64,000 nt of DNA from Caballeronia sp. M1242 (lineage in GTDB: Bacteria > Pseudomonadota > Gammaproteobacteria > Burkholderiales > Burkholderiaceae). The translations under genes and the position numbers were made by a program. Positions 16,849 through 25,157 of the stretch are shown here, piece by piece. Position 1 is the first letter of the stretch. Each line of letters starts with the position of its first letter. The notes beneath the pieces were generated by a model, which did no database searches, was not told the DNA's origin, and saw only the letters and a program-made list of their open reading frames with translations. Location of the stretch: the NCBI RefSeq assembly GCF_017220215.1, contig NZ_CP071130.1:930001-994000 (forward strand), given 5' to 3'.

Positions 16849-17825
16849 CGCGACGTATCCAACTTGGAGATCTTGCTGATGACCATGAGGCCGACCACGA
16901 TCGAAATCGCACCGAAGGTCATCAGCTTCTTGCCCGCTTCGGTATAGAACAGCACCATCGCGTAATCGCGATTCAAAAAGAACATGCTGGCGATGATGCA
17001 CACCGGCACCGCCGCAAGAATCTTCGTTGTGATGCGCGCCTCGCCCGTAAGCGCCTTGGCCTTCGTGCGAATTTCGCGGCGCGTTCGCACGATGCCCGCC
17101 AGGTTTTCGAGCGTCTCGCCAAGCTGCCCGCCGGTTTCGCGCTGAAGCAGCAGGCACACGCAGAAGAACGAAAAGTCCGCGATCTCGATGCGTTCCATCG
17201 CCACGACGAGCACTTCTTCGAGGTCGAGACCGACTTGCAGCGAATCGCTCATCAGCTTGAATTCGCTCTTGAGCGGCTCGGGGCACTCGTCGGCGGCCGT
17301 GCTGATGACATGCGTCACCGGCACGCCCGCACGCACGGCGCGCACGATCAGGTCGATGACATCGGGAAAGCCGTCGAGGAAGCGGCGGCGAAAGCGCGCT
17401 ACGAGGAACGCGTAGCTCTTCATCGTCGCGAACACCGGCAGGCCGAGCACGAGGAGCGGCTTCACCGCACTGGGCAGCGGCAGCAACTGGGACATGACGA
17501 GCGCGATGACGAGCCCGAGAACGCCGGCGGCCATCACGATGCGCATGCCGTTCGCGCCCGCCACGGCCTTGAGACGCGATACCTTCGGTCCGAAGAAGCG
17601 TGTGAACGCGTTATCGCGCTTGTTGACCTTGAAGAGCTCCGTGTCGAACTGCCCGGCTCTGCGGTCGCGCGAGCCGATCACCGCGTGATTGACGAACGAC
17701 GCCTGCATGCGCGCTTGTATGCGTGCGTGCGGCTGACTTTTGCGCATGTCCTGCATGATGATGAACATGACGCCCGCCAGAATCGCGATCACAAACGTGC
17801 AGAGGGTGAGCAGGTTGATGTTCAT
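16845..17825 (-). CDS. tadB: TadB, inner-membrane platform protein (GspF family)
   Basis: The product has 326 residues. It has an N-terminal transmembrane helix, two central helices, a T2SSF domain with FPDVIDLIVRAVRAGVPV, then QRETGGQLGETLENLA and C-terminal helices. It is a paralogue of TadC and its partner in the platform. Its start overlaps the tadA stop (17822-17825) and its stop overlaps the tadC start. Confidence 0.9.
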   Translation of the reverse strand: MNINLLTLCTFVIAILAGVMFIIMQDMRKSQPHARIQARMQASFVNHAVIGSRDRRAGQFDTELFKVNKRDNAFTRFFGPKVSRLKAVAGANGMRIVMAAGVLGLVIALVMSQLLPLPSAVKPLLVLGLPVFATMKSYAFLVARFRRRFLDGFPDVIDLIVRAVRAGVPVTHVISTAADECPEPLKSEFKLMSDSLQVGLDLEEVLVVAMERIEIADFSFFCVCLLLQRETGGQLGETLENLAGIVRTRREIRTKAKALTGEARITTKILAAVPVCIIASMFFLNRDYAMVLFYTEAGKKLMTFGAISIVVGLMVISKISKLDTSR

Positions 17826-19240
17826 GCCGGCTTCATCGCCTCGAGCAGCGCCTCTTCCAGGCCGTAGTACTGCGCGCGTTGCGAGAACGCCGGCCGCACG
17901 GCGGCGGATTCGTACACGCCCTTCACTTCTTCGCTATAGGCGCTCGCGTCATAGCGAAAGGTGAACAGGTCCTGCGTGATGATGACGTCGCCTTCCATGC
18001 CCACGAGTTCCGTGATGCGCGTGACGCGCCGCATGCCGTCGCGCATGCGCTCGATCTGCACGATGAGGTGCACCGCGCTCGCAATCTGGCGGCGAATGGA
18101 CAAGAGCGGCAGGTTGCCGTTGGCCATCATCACCATCGATTCAAGACGCGTGATGCCGTCGCGCGGCGTGTTCGCGTGGATGGTGGTCATGGAGCCGTCG
18201 TGGCCCGTGTTCATCGCCTGGAGCACGTCGAAGGCTTCGGGGCCACGCGTTTCGCCAAGAATGATGCGGTCCGGGCGCATCCGCAGCGCGTTGCGCACGA
18301 GATCGCGCTGGGTCACCGCGCCGAGCCCTTCGGCGTTCTCCGGGCGCGTTTCAAGACTGACGACGTGCGGCTGCACGAGCTGCAATTCCGCCGCGTCTTC
18401 GATCGTCACCGTGCGCTCGCCGTGTCCGATGAAGTGCGACAGCGCATTGAGCAGCGTCGTCTTGCCGGAACCCGTGCCGCCCGAAACGATGACGTTGAGA
18501 CGGCAAGTGCTCGCCAGTTTCAGCACGGTCGCCATCGCGGGCGACATGTTGCCCTGCTGCGCCATGCGATGCAGCGTGATATTGCGCTTCGAGAACTTAC
18601 GAATGGAGATCGACGCGCCGTGAACGGCGAGCGGCGGCAACACGACGTTGACCCGGCTGCCGTCCGCAAGACGCGCATCGACCATCGGCGAGCTTTCATC
18701 GACACGCCGCCCCACGCCTGCCGCGATGCGCTGCGCCACGTTGATGACGTGCGCGTTGTCGCGGAATTTGCAGTTGGTCAACTCGAGCCGGCCGTGGCGT
18801 TCCACGTAGACCTGATCTGGTCCGTTCACCAACACGTCGGTGATGGTCTCATCGGCCAGCAGCGGCTCGATCGGGCCGAGACCGTACATGTCGTTCAGCA
18901 GTTCGCCGACAATCTGCACCTGCTCGGAGATCGTGATGTTCAGCCCTTCGCGCTCGGCGACTTCCATCACGAGCGCCTCGATGCCGGGCTTCATCTGCTC
19001 GCGCGACTTGCCGACGACCGCCGAAGCGTTCATCGAAGAGAACACGCCGTTGCGGATCGCCCTGAACAGATCCGAGCGCACGAGGGTGTCGTTGGCATCG
19101 GGTGCGGGCGCGGGCGTCGGCACGGGTGCAGGAGACGGCGCTGCCGCCGGCACCGCCGCCACCGGCAGCGGATGCACGTTCTCGGGTTGCGTCTCGAACG
19201 TTTGCGGCGGCGTGCGGACGGCCTGCTTCTGGCCAAACAT
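17822..19240 (-). CDS. tadA: TadA (CpaF) secretion ATPase
   Basis: The product has 472 residues and has a clear GAGGAGAAG ribosome-binding site. An N-terminal Pro/Ala-rich region (about 20-50) precedes the ATPase. Walker A GGTGSGKTTLL lies near residues 252-262, followed by the Asp-box/Walker B region (RMRPDRIILGETRGPE) and a His-box (GHDGSMTTIHAN). It is the hexameric motor that drives Flp pilus extension, and in some species retraction. It starts one base after the tadZ stop. Confidence 0.95.
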   Translation of the reverse strand: MFGQKQAVRTPPQTFETQPENVHPLPVAAVPAAAPSPAPVPTPAPAPDANDTLVRSDLFRAIRNGVFSSMNASAVVGKSREQMKPGIEALVMEVAEREGLNITISEQVQIVGELLNDMYGLGPIEPLLADETITDVLVNGPDQVYVERHGRLELTNCKFRDNAHVINVAQRIAAGVGRRVDESSPMVDARLADGSRVNVVLPPLAVHGASISIRKFSKRNITLHRMAQQGNMSPAMATVLKLASTCRLNVIVSGGTGSGKTTLLNALSHFIGHGERTVTIEDAAELQLVQPHVVSLETRPENAEGLGAVTQRDLVRNALRMRPDRIILGETRGPEAFDVLQAMNTGHDGSMTTIHANTPRDGITRLESMVMMANGNLPLLSIRRQIASAVHLIVQIERMRDGMRRVTRITELVGMEGDVIITQDLFTFRYDASAYSEEVKGVYESAAVRPAFSQRAQYYGLEEALLEAMKPA

Positions 19241-19241
19241 T

Positions 19242-20462
19242 TCAGCTTCTCCTCAGTCTGAACTTTTGCAGCAGCGAGCGTTCGACCGTCGTCTGCTGCC
19301 CGGTGAGGTCGCTGGCAATGCGCACGATGGCCTGATTGAAGCCGTTCGCGGCCTTCTCCTTGGGCGCTTCGCCCAGGTTCTCGGCAGTCGCGAGCGCCTT
19401 GTTTTCGAACTGGATCTCGTGCAGCACCGTGCGGCCGACTGCCTGCATGAAATCGGTCACCTGCACCTTGCCCGCGGTCGCCGCATTCGGGTTGTTGAGG
19501 AGAAGGGAAGTCGGCGGATTGTTGTCGCGGTCTTCGATGAAACGCAGCAGGCGAATCGTCTCGCGCGTCGCGTGCACGGAACGATCCGTGACGAGATAGA
19601 CGCGCGACGCCTGATCGAACGCATCCTGGGCGAGCGAATCGCCCGGATTGCCGACATCGATGATCACGTAGTGGAAGCTGTCGCACAGCAGTTCGATGAC
19701 GCGCTTGAGCGCGCCCGGCGGATGCGCGCGCTGCGTGCCGTATTCGAGATCGGCGGTCAGCAGGAACAGGCGGCCGCCGTTCGCGACGAGCGTGCGTTCC
19801 ACGTATTGCGGATCGAGCCGGTGCGCGTTCTGCAGGACGTCCACGAGGCCGCCGTTGGTCTGCGCGCCGAGCATGCTGTTGGCCGCGCCGCCCGTCAGGT
19901 TCAGATCGACGAACGCAACCCGGCGATGCGTGTCTTCAGCCAAATATCGCGCGAGATTGAGCGCGACCGTCGTCACGCCCACGCCGCCGCGCGTGCCCGC
20001 GAACGCGATGGTCTTGCCGGCGCGCGCCAGCGACACCGGGCTCACCTTGCCCTCGGCCACGTTGATGGTGCGCTTGAGCAGTTCCACCGTCAGCGGCTTC
20101 ACGAGATAGTCGCGCACGCCGATCTTCAGGAGACTGCGGAACAGGCCTACGTCGTTGCGCTCGCCGATGGTGATGACCTGCACCGACGGCTCGCACACTT
20201 CGGCGAGGCGGTTGAGGTCGGACAGCGGCATCACGGAGCCTTGCAGGTCCACCAGCAGAAATTGCGGCGAACGCTCGAGACGGCTGACGTACGAAATCGC
20301 GTCCTCCAGATTGCCGAGCGCGACATGCGCGTGCGGCATCGCCTGTTCGAGCACGAAGCTCTTCAGGACCTGCTCGGTCTGACGGTCGGAGACGAAGGCG
20401 ATGAAGTCGGCGGCGCGGACCGAACCCTTGCCCTTGATCAGCGTGAATTCTGTTGTGCTCAT
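19242..20462 (-). CDS. tadZ: TadZ/CpaE-like pilus localisation ATPase with atypical Walker A
   Basis: The product has 406 residues. The first 130 or so residues form a receiver-like domain (FLLVDLQG..., DYLVKPLT). The rest is a ParA/MinD-like domain, in which the deviant Walker A reads GTRGGVGVTTV: the usual Lys of KGGVGKT at the first and the phosphate-binding position is replaced (T and V). CpaE/TadZ proteins place Tad pili at the cell pole; several family members likewise have degenerate ATP sites. It is downstream of a small lipoprotein gene and directly upstream of tadA. Confidence 0.9.
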   Translation of the reverse strand: MSTTEFTLIKGKGSVRAADFIAFVSDRQTEQVLKSFVLEQAMPHAHVALGNLEDAISYVSRLERSPQFLLVDLQGSVMPLSDLNRLAEVCEPSVQVITIGERNDVGLFRSLLKIGVRDYLVKPLTVELLKRTINVAEGKVSPVSLARAGKTIAFAGTRGGVGVTTVALNLARYLAEDTHRRVAFVDLNLTGGAANSMLGAQTNGGLVDVLQNAHRLDPQYVERTLVANGGRLFLLTADLEYGTQRAHPPGALKRVIELLCDSFHYVIIDVGNPGDSLAQDAFDQASRVYLVTDRSVHATRETIRLLRFIEDRDNNPPTSLLLNNPNAATAGKVQVTDFMQAVGRTVLHEIQFENKALATAENLGEAPKEKAANGFNQAIVRIASDLTGQQTTVERSLLQKFRLRRS

Positions 20463-20507
20463 GGCGTTCGGAGTCGCTCGTTGGTCACTGTTATCGGTGC
20501 GGTTCGC

Positions 20508-20882
20508 TTACTTGCTGCTGCGGGACGTCGCCGTGTCGAGCGGAATCACCCGGCCGTTCTCGTAGCGGTTGACTGCGCTTGCCGCGACGGCGGCATCGGC
20601 CGGGCCGAGCGTCTGCGGATGCACGGCGTCTTCCGGCCGCGCGAGTTGCGCCGCGAGATTCGTGTAGGTGGCGCAGCCCCACTGCATCGCCGGGCGGCGC
20701 ACGCCAGCATCGGTCAGTAGCGAGGCGCGCTGAAGCTGCTCGCAGTCGGGCGGCACGGCGTTGTGGCCGTCGTAGCCGATCACGCGCGCGTCGGGCATGC
20801 TGGCGGGCGGCTTGATGCAGCCCGCGAGCGGCACGGCGAACGCGCAAGCGGCGAGAAGCGAAATGAGACGAAGGTGGTTCAT
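20508..20882 (-). CDS. Small Tad-locus lipoprotein (CpaD/RcpB position)
   Basis: The product has 124 residues from ATG 20882. A signal peptide ends in PLAGC (Cys near residue 22), so it is a predicted outer-membrane lipoprotein. The mature part includes VPPDCEQL and MQWGCATYTNLAAQLARPED; the second segment resembles the GC.....NLA motif of CpaD-type pilus proteins. It lies 10 nt after the secretin gene, where rcpB/cpaD occurs in other Tad loci. The symbol is withheld because the protein is short for the family (about 200). Confidence 0.75.
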   Translation of the reverse strand: MNHLRLISLLAACAFAVPLAGCIKPPASMPDARVIGYDGHNAVPPDCEQLQRASLLTDAGVRRPAMQWGCATYTNLAAQLARPEDAVHPQTLGPADAAVAASAVNRYENGRVIPLDTATSRSSK

Positions 20883-20892
20883 GGCGCGAATC

Positions 20893-22479
20893 TCAATAGA
20901 CATAGCCGGCGGCGCCGACCAGACGAGGCTGTCCCGGCCCGGCGCGCGATCCCTCGGCGGCGCCGAATCCGCGGCCGAGCGCGTACTCCACATCGCTTGC
21001 GGGTGACACGAGCGATTCGATCGGCGAGCGTAGCTTGGCCGGATCCGTCGGCTCGACGATGTACGGCGTCACCATGATCACGAGCTCGGTTTTGTTGTTC
21101 TGGTAGTTCGTCGACGAAAACAGCTTGCCGAGAATCGGCAATGAGCCGATGCCGGGCACCTGCGAAACCACGTCGCTGGTATTGCTCTGCAATAGCCCGC
21201 CGATGGCGAAGCTCTGACCGCTCGCCAGTTCCACGGTCGTGTCGGCGCGGCGCACGGACAGACCCGGCACGGTCACGCCGCCAGTCGTGACGCTGGCCGT
21301 CGTATCGATCTGGCTCACTTCCGGGCGCACCTTCAGGCTGATGCGGCGGTCGTTCAGCACGGTCGGCGTGAAGTCGAGCTTGACGCCGAACTGCTTGAAT
21401 TCGACGGAGATCGCGCCGTTCGTCTGCGAGACGGGAATCGGAAACTCGCCGCCCGCGAGAAAGCTCGCCGTCTGTCCGGAGAGCGCGACGAGGTTCGGCT
21501 CCGCCAGCACGGTCAGAAGACCTTCCTGATTGAGCGCGTCGATCAGCGCGCGGATATCCGTGTTGTTGGTCCGAAAGCCGGTCAGCAGCGAGAACGCGTT
21601 GTTACTCGGGAGGTTCACCGGGTAAGTCACCGAGCCGTTCGAGCCGGTAACGGGGTTGTTATAGTTGTAGATCTGGCGGCCGCTGAAGATACCGCTGTAC
21701 CAGTTACCCGCGGCATTGCCCATTGCCTGCCAGTTGATACCCCATTGCTGCGTGACGTTGCGATCCACTTCCGTGATACGCACGCGCAGTTGCACCTGCA
21801 CGGGGCGGGCCACCGTCATGCGGTTGACGAGCACTTCCTTGTCCGCAAGCTGCGAGGACACGGCCTGCACGATCGCGTCGGCATCCATGGAGCTCTGCAC
21901 TTGACCGGTCAATACGAGCGAGCCTTGCGCTCCGCTCACGTCCACGTCGATAGTCGGAAAGCGCGCCTTCAACATCGCACGGAGCGAAAGCATGTCGCGA
22001 TTGACGACGACGGTACGCTGGAAGATCGGGCGGTTATTCGCGCCAAGTGCGTACACCGTGGTGGAGCCGGCTTTCTTGCCGAGCACGAACAACGCGCGCG
22101 GCGACGGCGCCTGCACGTCGGCGATGGCCGGATCGGCGACGAACACCGACACGGCATCCTCAGGCAGATGAAGCATCGAGCCCTTGCCGGCATCGAGGGC
22201 GAGCACGCCTTGCGAGCCGTCGGTCGTGACGACGCCGCGCTGCGCGTTGGCGGCACTGCCTGCGCGCGTGGCGACGCGCACCATGCGCGGCACGGGCCGC
22301 GACTGCGACTCCGATGACGGCATCGGCATCGATTGCGGCTCGACGGTCTGGGCGGCCGCTGCGCCGCAAAGCGCCGCGCACGCCAGCGCGCCGAATGCGC
22401 CCAATGCACCCGATACGCCCAATGCGCCGCGAGCGACCGGCAGCGCCGGCCTGGCTTTCGCGTTGAACTGCTTCTTCAT
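20893..22479 (-). CDS. rcpA: RcpA/CpaC Tad secretin
   Basis: The product has 528 residues from ATG 22479, with AAGGAA upstream. It has a signal peptide rich in Ala/Gly/Leu, an N-terminal pilus N-domain (GSMLHLPEDAVSVFVADPAI), a BON-like segment (QGSLVLTGQVQSSMDADAI), and a C-terminal secretin domain ending in the VPGIGSLPILGKLF gate motif. It forms the outer-membrane channel for the Flp pilus. The tail after the secretin domain is rich in Gly and Pro. Confidence 0.93.
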   Translation of the reverse strand: MKKQFNAKARPALPVARGALGVSGALGAFGALACAALCGAAAAQTVEPQSMPMPSSESQSRPVPRMVRVATRAGSAANAQRGVVTTDGSQGVLALDAGKGSMLHLPEDAVSVFVADPAIADVQAPSPRALFVLGKKAGSTTVYALGANNRPIFQRTVVVNRDMLSLRAMLKARFPTIDVDVSGAQGSLVLTGQVQSSMDADAIVQAVSSQLADKEVLVNRMTVARPVQVQLRVRITEVDRNVTQQWGINWQAMGNAAGNWYSGIFSGRQIYNYNNPVTGSNGSVTYPVNLPSNNAFSLLTGFRTNNTDIRALIDALNQEGLLTVLAEPNLVALSGQTASFLAGGEFPIPVSQTNGAISVEFKQFGVKLDFTPTVLNDRRISLKVRPEVSQIDTTASVTTGGVTVPGLSVRRADTTVELASGQSFAIGGLLQSNTSDVVSQVPGIGSLPILGKLFSSTNYQNNKTELVIMVTPYIVEPTDPAKLRSPIESLVSPASDVEYALGRGFGAAEGSRAGPGQPRLVGAAGYVY

Positions 22480-22524
22480 GACATTCGTTTCCTTGGTCGC
22501 CGGCTGCACCGGCCGCTTACGCGA

Positions 22525-23490
22525 TCAGTTGTGCAACACGGGGACAGTCGGCAGCGGCGGCGTGCCGGGGACATTGCCGGCCTGCGCGACGCTCTGGCCA
22601 TCGCTCTTTTCCGAGCCGCGATAGATGGTCACGGTGCGCGGCATCGGCATCGATGGCGCGACGCTGCCTGCGGACGCGCTCGGTTGCGCTCGGTTGCGCG
22701 GCAGGTCACGCACGGCGCGCGAGATGTCGCCCGCCCAGATCGGCGGACGTTCGGCGGCGGTACTGCTTGCGGCGGCGGCAGCCGCCGGATCGCGGGTCGC
22801 GGTCGCGAACGAGCGCAACGCGAGCGAGAGGCTGCCCAGCCGCGCGGCAACGGCGACGACTTCGCCCATGCGCGGCGTGACTTCCAGGGTCACGGTGCGC
22901 GCTCGGATGCCGGTGTCCGGCGCATCGCTGTTCGCTTTCGGGCGCTTGATTTCGGAGCCGACAGCCAGCACGCGCACGTGCTCGACCACCGTCTCGCTCG
23001 ATACCGCCATGTCCGGCGAATCCGTGCGGCGGTCCATCTGTTGCGTGAGCAGCAAATCGACGTAGTCGCCCGGCTGAATCAGGCCGGCGTTGCCGGATAC
23101 ATCGTCGACGGCGACCGACACGGCGCGCATCTCGGGCTTGAGCGTCGCGGCGAGAAAGCCCGGCGCGCTCGGCAGAATCACGTCGTCGGCGATCAGCACC
23201 GCGCCCTGGTCCACCGGGTGACGCAGCAGCGCGCCCTTCAGCTCCGGCGCATCCGGCGCGCCCGCGACGATGGCGTTGGCCGGGACGTCGTTGGTCGGCA
23301 TCGACTTCCAGGTAATGTCTTCATCGCGCAAAAGCAGACCTTGAGGCAGCGCGGCGGCGCTGACCAGCACCTTCTCCGTCGTGATGACGGACGTGGATGG
23401 CTTGGATGCGCTGGCGACGACCACGCGCACGATCATGGCGATGAGCAAAGCGCCGACGAGCAGCACGGCGAACTTGATGATGTTGGACAT
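22525..23490 (-). CDS. cpaB: RcpC/CpaB pilus assembly protein
   Basis: The product has 321 residues, with an N-terminal membrane anchor (about 8-28) and then a SAF/AFP-like domain (VLVSAAALPQGLLLRDEDIT) and the RcpC domain with IQPGDYVDLLLTQQ. It is a periplasmic subunit that works with the secretin RcpA. The C-terminal 80 residues are Ala/Pro-rich and probably flexible. It lies 12 nt downstream of tadV and 45 nt upstream of rcpA. Confidence 0.92.
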   Translation of the reverse strand: MSNIIKFAVLLVGALLIAMIVRVVVASASKPSTSVITTEKVLVSAAALPQGLLLRDEDITWKSMPTNDVPANAIVAGAPDAPELKGALLRHPVDQGAVLIADDVILPSAPGFLAATLKPEMRAVSVAVDDVSGNAGLIQPGDYVDLLLTQQMDRRTDSPDMAVSSETVVEHVRVLAVGSEIKRPKANSDAPDTGIRARTVTLEVTPRMGEVVAVAARLGSLSLALRSFATATRDPAAAAAASSTAAERPPIWAGDISRAVRDLPRNRAQPSASAGSVAPSMPMPRTVTIYRGSEKSDGQSVAQAGNVPGTPPLPTVPVLHN

Positions 23491-23502
23491 GGGAGCGCCG
23501 CC

Positions 23503-24012
23503 TCAATGCGACAGAATCAATGGCAGCGCGGCCGGCAGCACGATCACGAGACCGCCGCCGAGCGCGAGCGCCACACCGTAAGGCACGCCGCGCGCGCCGG
23601 AAAACATGGCCAGCGCGCGCATCGGCGCCGAGCGTTGGTCGGCGTTCATGTTGCGCGTCGCAAGACTGATCACAGACACGAAAGTCCCGATCACAGAAAT
23701 AAGAGTGAGCGCGGGCAGCGACAGGCTCAGGCCCGACCACAGGAAAATGACCGACGCGAGCTTCGCATCGCCGCCGCCGAGCATCTTCGCGGCGAACAGC
23801 GCGGCGCAGACCGCGAACACGACGACCGCGAGCGTCAGATGCGAGATGATCTGATCGAGCGTCATCTTGACGATCCATGCGTCGACAAAGAACAGCGCGC
23901 CGATCGCCAGAACGATGCCTGTCGGAAGGCGACGCGCACGCACGTCGATGACCGCGAGCACGCAGAGCGCGCATAGCACGCCGAGGCGGATGGCAAGGGA
24001 AGCGAGCTGCAC
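23503..24012 (-). CDS. tadV: TadV prepilin peptidase (A24 family)
   Basis: Taken from GTG 24012 the protein has 169 residues, the usual TadV length, and begins VQLASLAIRLGVLCAL. Active-site Asp residues are seen in AVIDVRARRLP and in GGGDAKL (the GxGD motif). Hydrophobic segments cover most of the chain. It cleaves and may methylate Flp and the TadE/F pseudopilins at the inner membrane. A longer frame starts at ATG 24075, overlapping the flp stop (TAATG), but it would read through the hairpin at 24044-24064, so GTG is preferred. Confidence 0.85.
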   Translation of the reverse strand: MQLASLAIRLGVLCALCVLAVIDVRARRLPTGIVLAIGALFFVDAWIVKMTLDQIISHLTLAVVVFAVCAALFAAKMLGGGDAKLASVIFLWSGLSLSLPALTLISVIGTFVSVISLATRNMNADQRSAPMRALAMFSGARGVPYGVALALGGGLVIVLPAALPLILSH

Positions 24013-24043
24013 TTTTCGAAACCGATTGAATGAGGGTGAACAA

Positions 24044-24064
24044 GATCCGCGCCGCGCGCGGATC
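24044..24064 (-). terminator. Hairpin between flp and tadV (attenuator or partial terminator)
   Basis: On the minus strand a 9-bp perfect stem (GATCCGCGC / GCGCGGATC, 3-nt loop) begins 10 nt after the flp stop codon and is followed by TTGTTC, a weak T tract. Such a structure would let most transcripts stop after the abundant pilin and a fraction continue into the assembly genes. The function is inferred. Confidence 0.6.
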
Positions 24065-24074
24065 TCGCGTTGCA

Positions 24075-24260
24075 TTAGCCAGCGTTGGTCTTGGCCGTCG
24101 TGACCTTCGAGTTCAGGTCGCTGAACCAGCTCTGGATGTTGCTCGAGAAGCCGCTGGCGAGAGCGCCGAGTGCAACGGCGACGATGCCGGCCAGAATCGC
24201 GTATTCCATCGCGCTCACGCCGCGCTCGTCGCGGACGAACGCCTTAATGAACTTGCGCAT
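24075..24260 (-). CDS. flp: Flp major pilin
   Basis: The product has 61 residues from ATG 24260, with AAGGAA upstream; the longer frame adds non-coding leader. The leader peptide MRKFIKAFVRDERG is cut before VSAMEYAILAG: G14, then Glu19 at +5 and Tyr20, the Flp motif. A hydrophobic helix follows. It polymerises into the bundle-forming Tad pilus fibre. It is the first gene of the tad locus, with a long hairpin-rich leader (24261-24464). Confidence 0.95.
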   Translation of the reverse strand: MRKFIKAFVRDERGVSAMEYAILAGIVAVALGALASGFSSNIQSWFSDLNSKVTTAKTNAG

Positions 24261-24406
24261 TTGAATTTCCTTAAAGGACGAGTTGAGGTAGGTGTGGGCC
24301 CGGCAAAAAAGGAGAACCGGGCAAAGCACATCGTAGCCAAACGAGCCAGAAATAAGTTCGCCTTTTAGAGGGCGAAAGTGGCCTCAATTCGCGGTTTAAG
24401 GAAGTC

Positions 24407-24432
24407 AAAAAGCCGCTGCTATCGGCAGCGGC
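24407..24432 (-). terminator. Strong intrinsic terminator or attenuator upstream of flp
   Basis: On the minus strand the stem GCCGCTGC / GCAGCGGC (8 bp, 5-nt loop, 24412-24432) is followed directly by five T residues (24411-24407). It sits 147 nt upstream of the flp start and 254 nt past the end of the iron-permease gene. It could end that gene's transcript, end a short RNA, or attenuate flp. Confidence 0.75.
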
Positions 24433-24475
24433 GCGAGAAACTTTAGGGAGAGAGATTTTGCTTTTTGAGCGAGAG

Positions 24476-24489
24476 GCAATGAAAATGCC
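24476..24489 (-). promoter_or_regulatory. Candidate sigma-54-like promoter of flp
   Basis: On the minus strand GG-CATTTTCATT-GC has the required 10-nt spacing between GG (-24) and GC (-12), with GGGCAT and TTGC close to the consensus TGGCAC / TTGC. It would give a start near 24464 and a 200-nt leader containing both hairpins. The match is partial, and no enhancer site was identified. Confidence 0.3.
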
Positions 24490-24685
24490 CCGGCACTTTG
24501 CGCTTTGGCGGCTAATTGAAAGCTGCAGGAAAGCGTCCGCAAACAAGTGAATTAACAGGTGCCAGACGCACAGCGGCGCTACTTTCGAGCGCGCTGAATC
24601 GAGTGCGTCAAGATTACACGGACTTACGTACTTTTGTCACGCGGTTTGGAGAGACACGGGTCATGCGTTCGTCGTAACTTCCCAT

Positions 24686-25126
24686 CTATTCGGCCGGCTC
24701 ACGCTTTGACGATCGCCCGGACGCACTGTTCAAATCGATCTCGTCGCTCGAAGACGAAATGCTGCCTCGCGCCTCTTCTGCGAGCTTCTCATATCGCTTC
24801 CGAAACGCGATCAATTGCTTCTCATCCAACTCCTCCAGATCCAGCAACGCATTATGCGCACGCTCCGTCGCGCGTATGAGTTCATCGAGCTTGATCTGCA
24901 TGGCCGCCGTGTCGCGGTTCTGCGTGTTCTGAATCAGAAAGACCATCAGAAACGTGACGATGGTCGTCGAGGTATTGATGACGAGTTGCCACGTATCGCT
25001 GAAGTGAAAGAGCGGCCCGGAGACTGCCCACGCGATGACCAGCACGACCGCGATGACGAACGTCGACGCCCGGCCCGTGATTTGCGACAGCGCATTGGAG
25101 AATCTGAGGAACCAAGACTTTTTCAT
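24686..25126 (-). CDS. Low-affinity iron permease family membrane protein
   Basis: The product has 146 residues from ATG 25126, with AGGAGA upstream. Two hydrophobic helices (FVIAVVLVIAWAVSGPL and the region of NTSTTIVTFLMVFLIQNTQN) are followed by RDTAAMQIKLDELIRA. This is the hallmark of the PF04120 family, named for yeast Fet4 but with an untested role in bacteria. The C-terminal part is charged and possibly coiled coil. It is divergent from the glycosylase gene, with only 31 nt between start codons. Confidence 0.85.
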   Translation of the reverse strand: MKKSWFLRFSNALSQITGRASTFVIAVVLVIAWAVSGPLFHFSDTWQLVINTSTTIVTFLMVFLIQNTQNRDTAAMQIKLDELIRATERAHNALLDLEELDEKQLIAFRKRYEKLAEEARGSISSSSDEIDLNSASGRSSKREPAE

Positions 25127-25157
25127 CGCGCGTCTCCTGTGAGCGTCGTTGATTAGA

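Larger units (their letters stand above)
24261..24685. other. 425-nt intergenic region and leader of flp
   Basis: No gene is supported here. The region is visibly richer in A and T than its surroundings. On the minus strand it holds, from upstream to downstream, a candidate -24/-12 promoter (24476-24489), a strong terminator-like hairpin (24407-24432), and a second hairpin (stem GCCCGG / CCGGGC, 24298-24322) whose loop is U-rich, 38 nt ahead of the flp ATG. The part from 24490 to 24685, next to the iron-permease gene, shows nothing I can name. Confidence 0.6.

Noticed and set aside
24271..24546. A 91-codon minus-strand frame ahead of flp
   Set aside because: It spans the strong terminator hairpin, has no ribosome-binding site or domain, and lies in the leader of flp.
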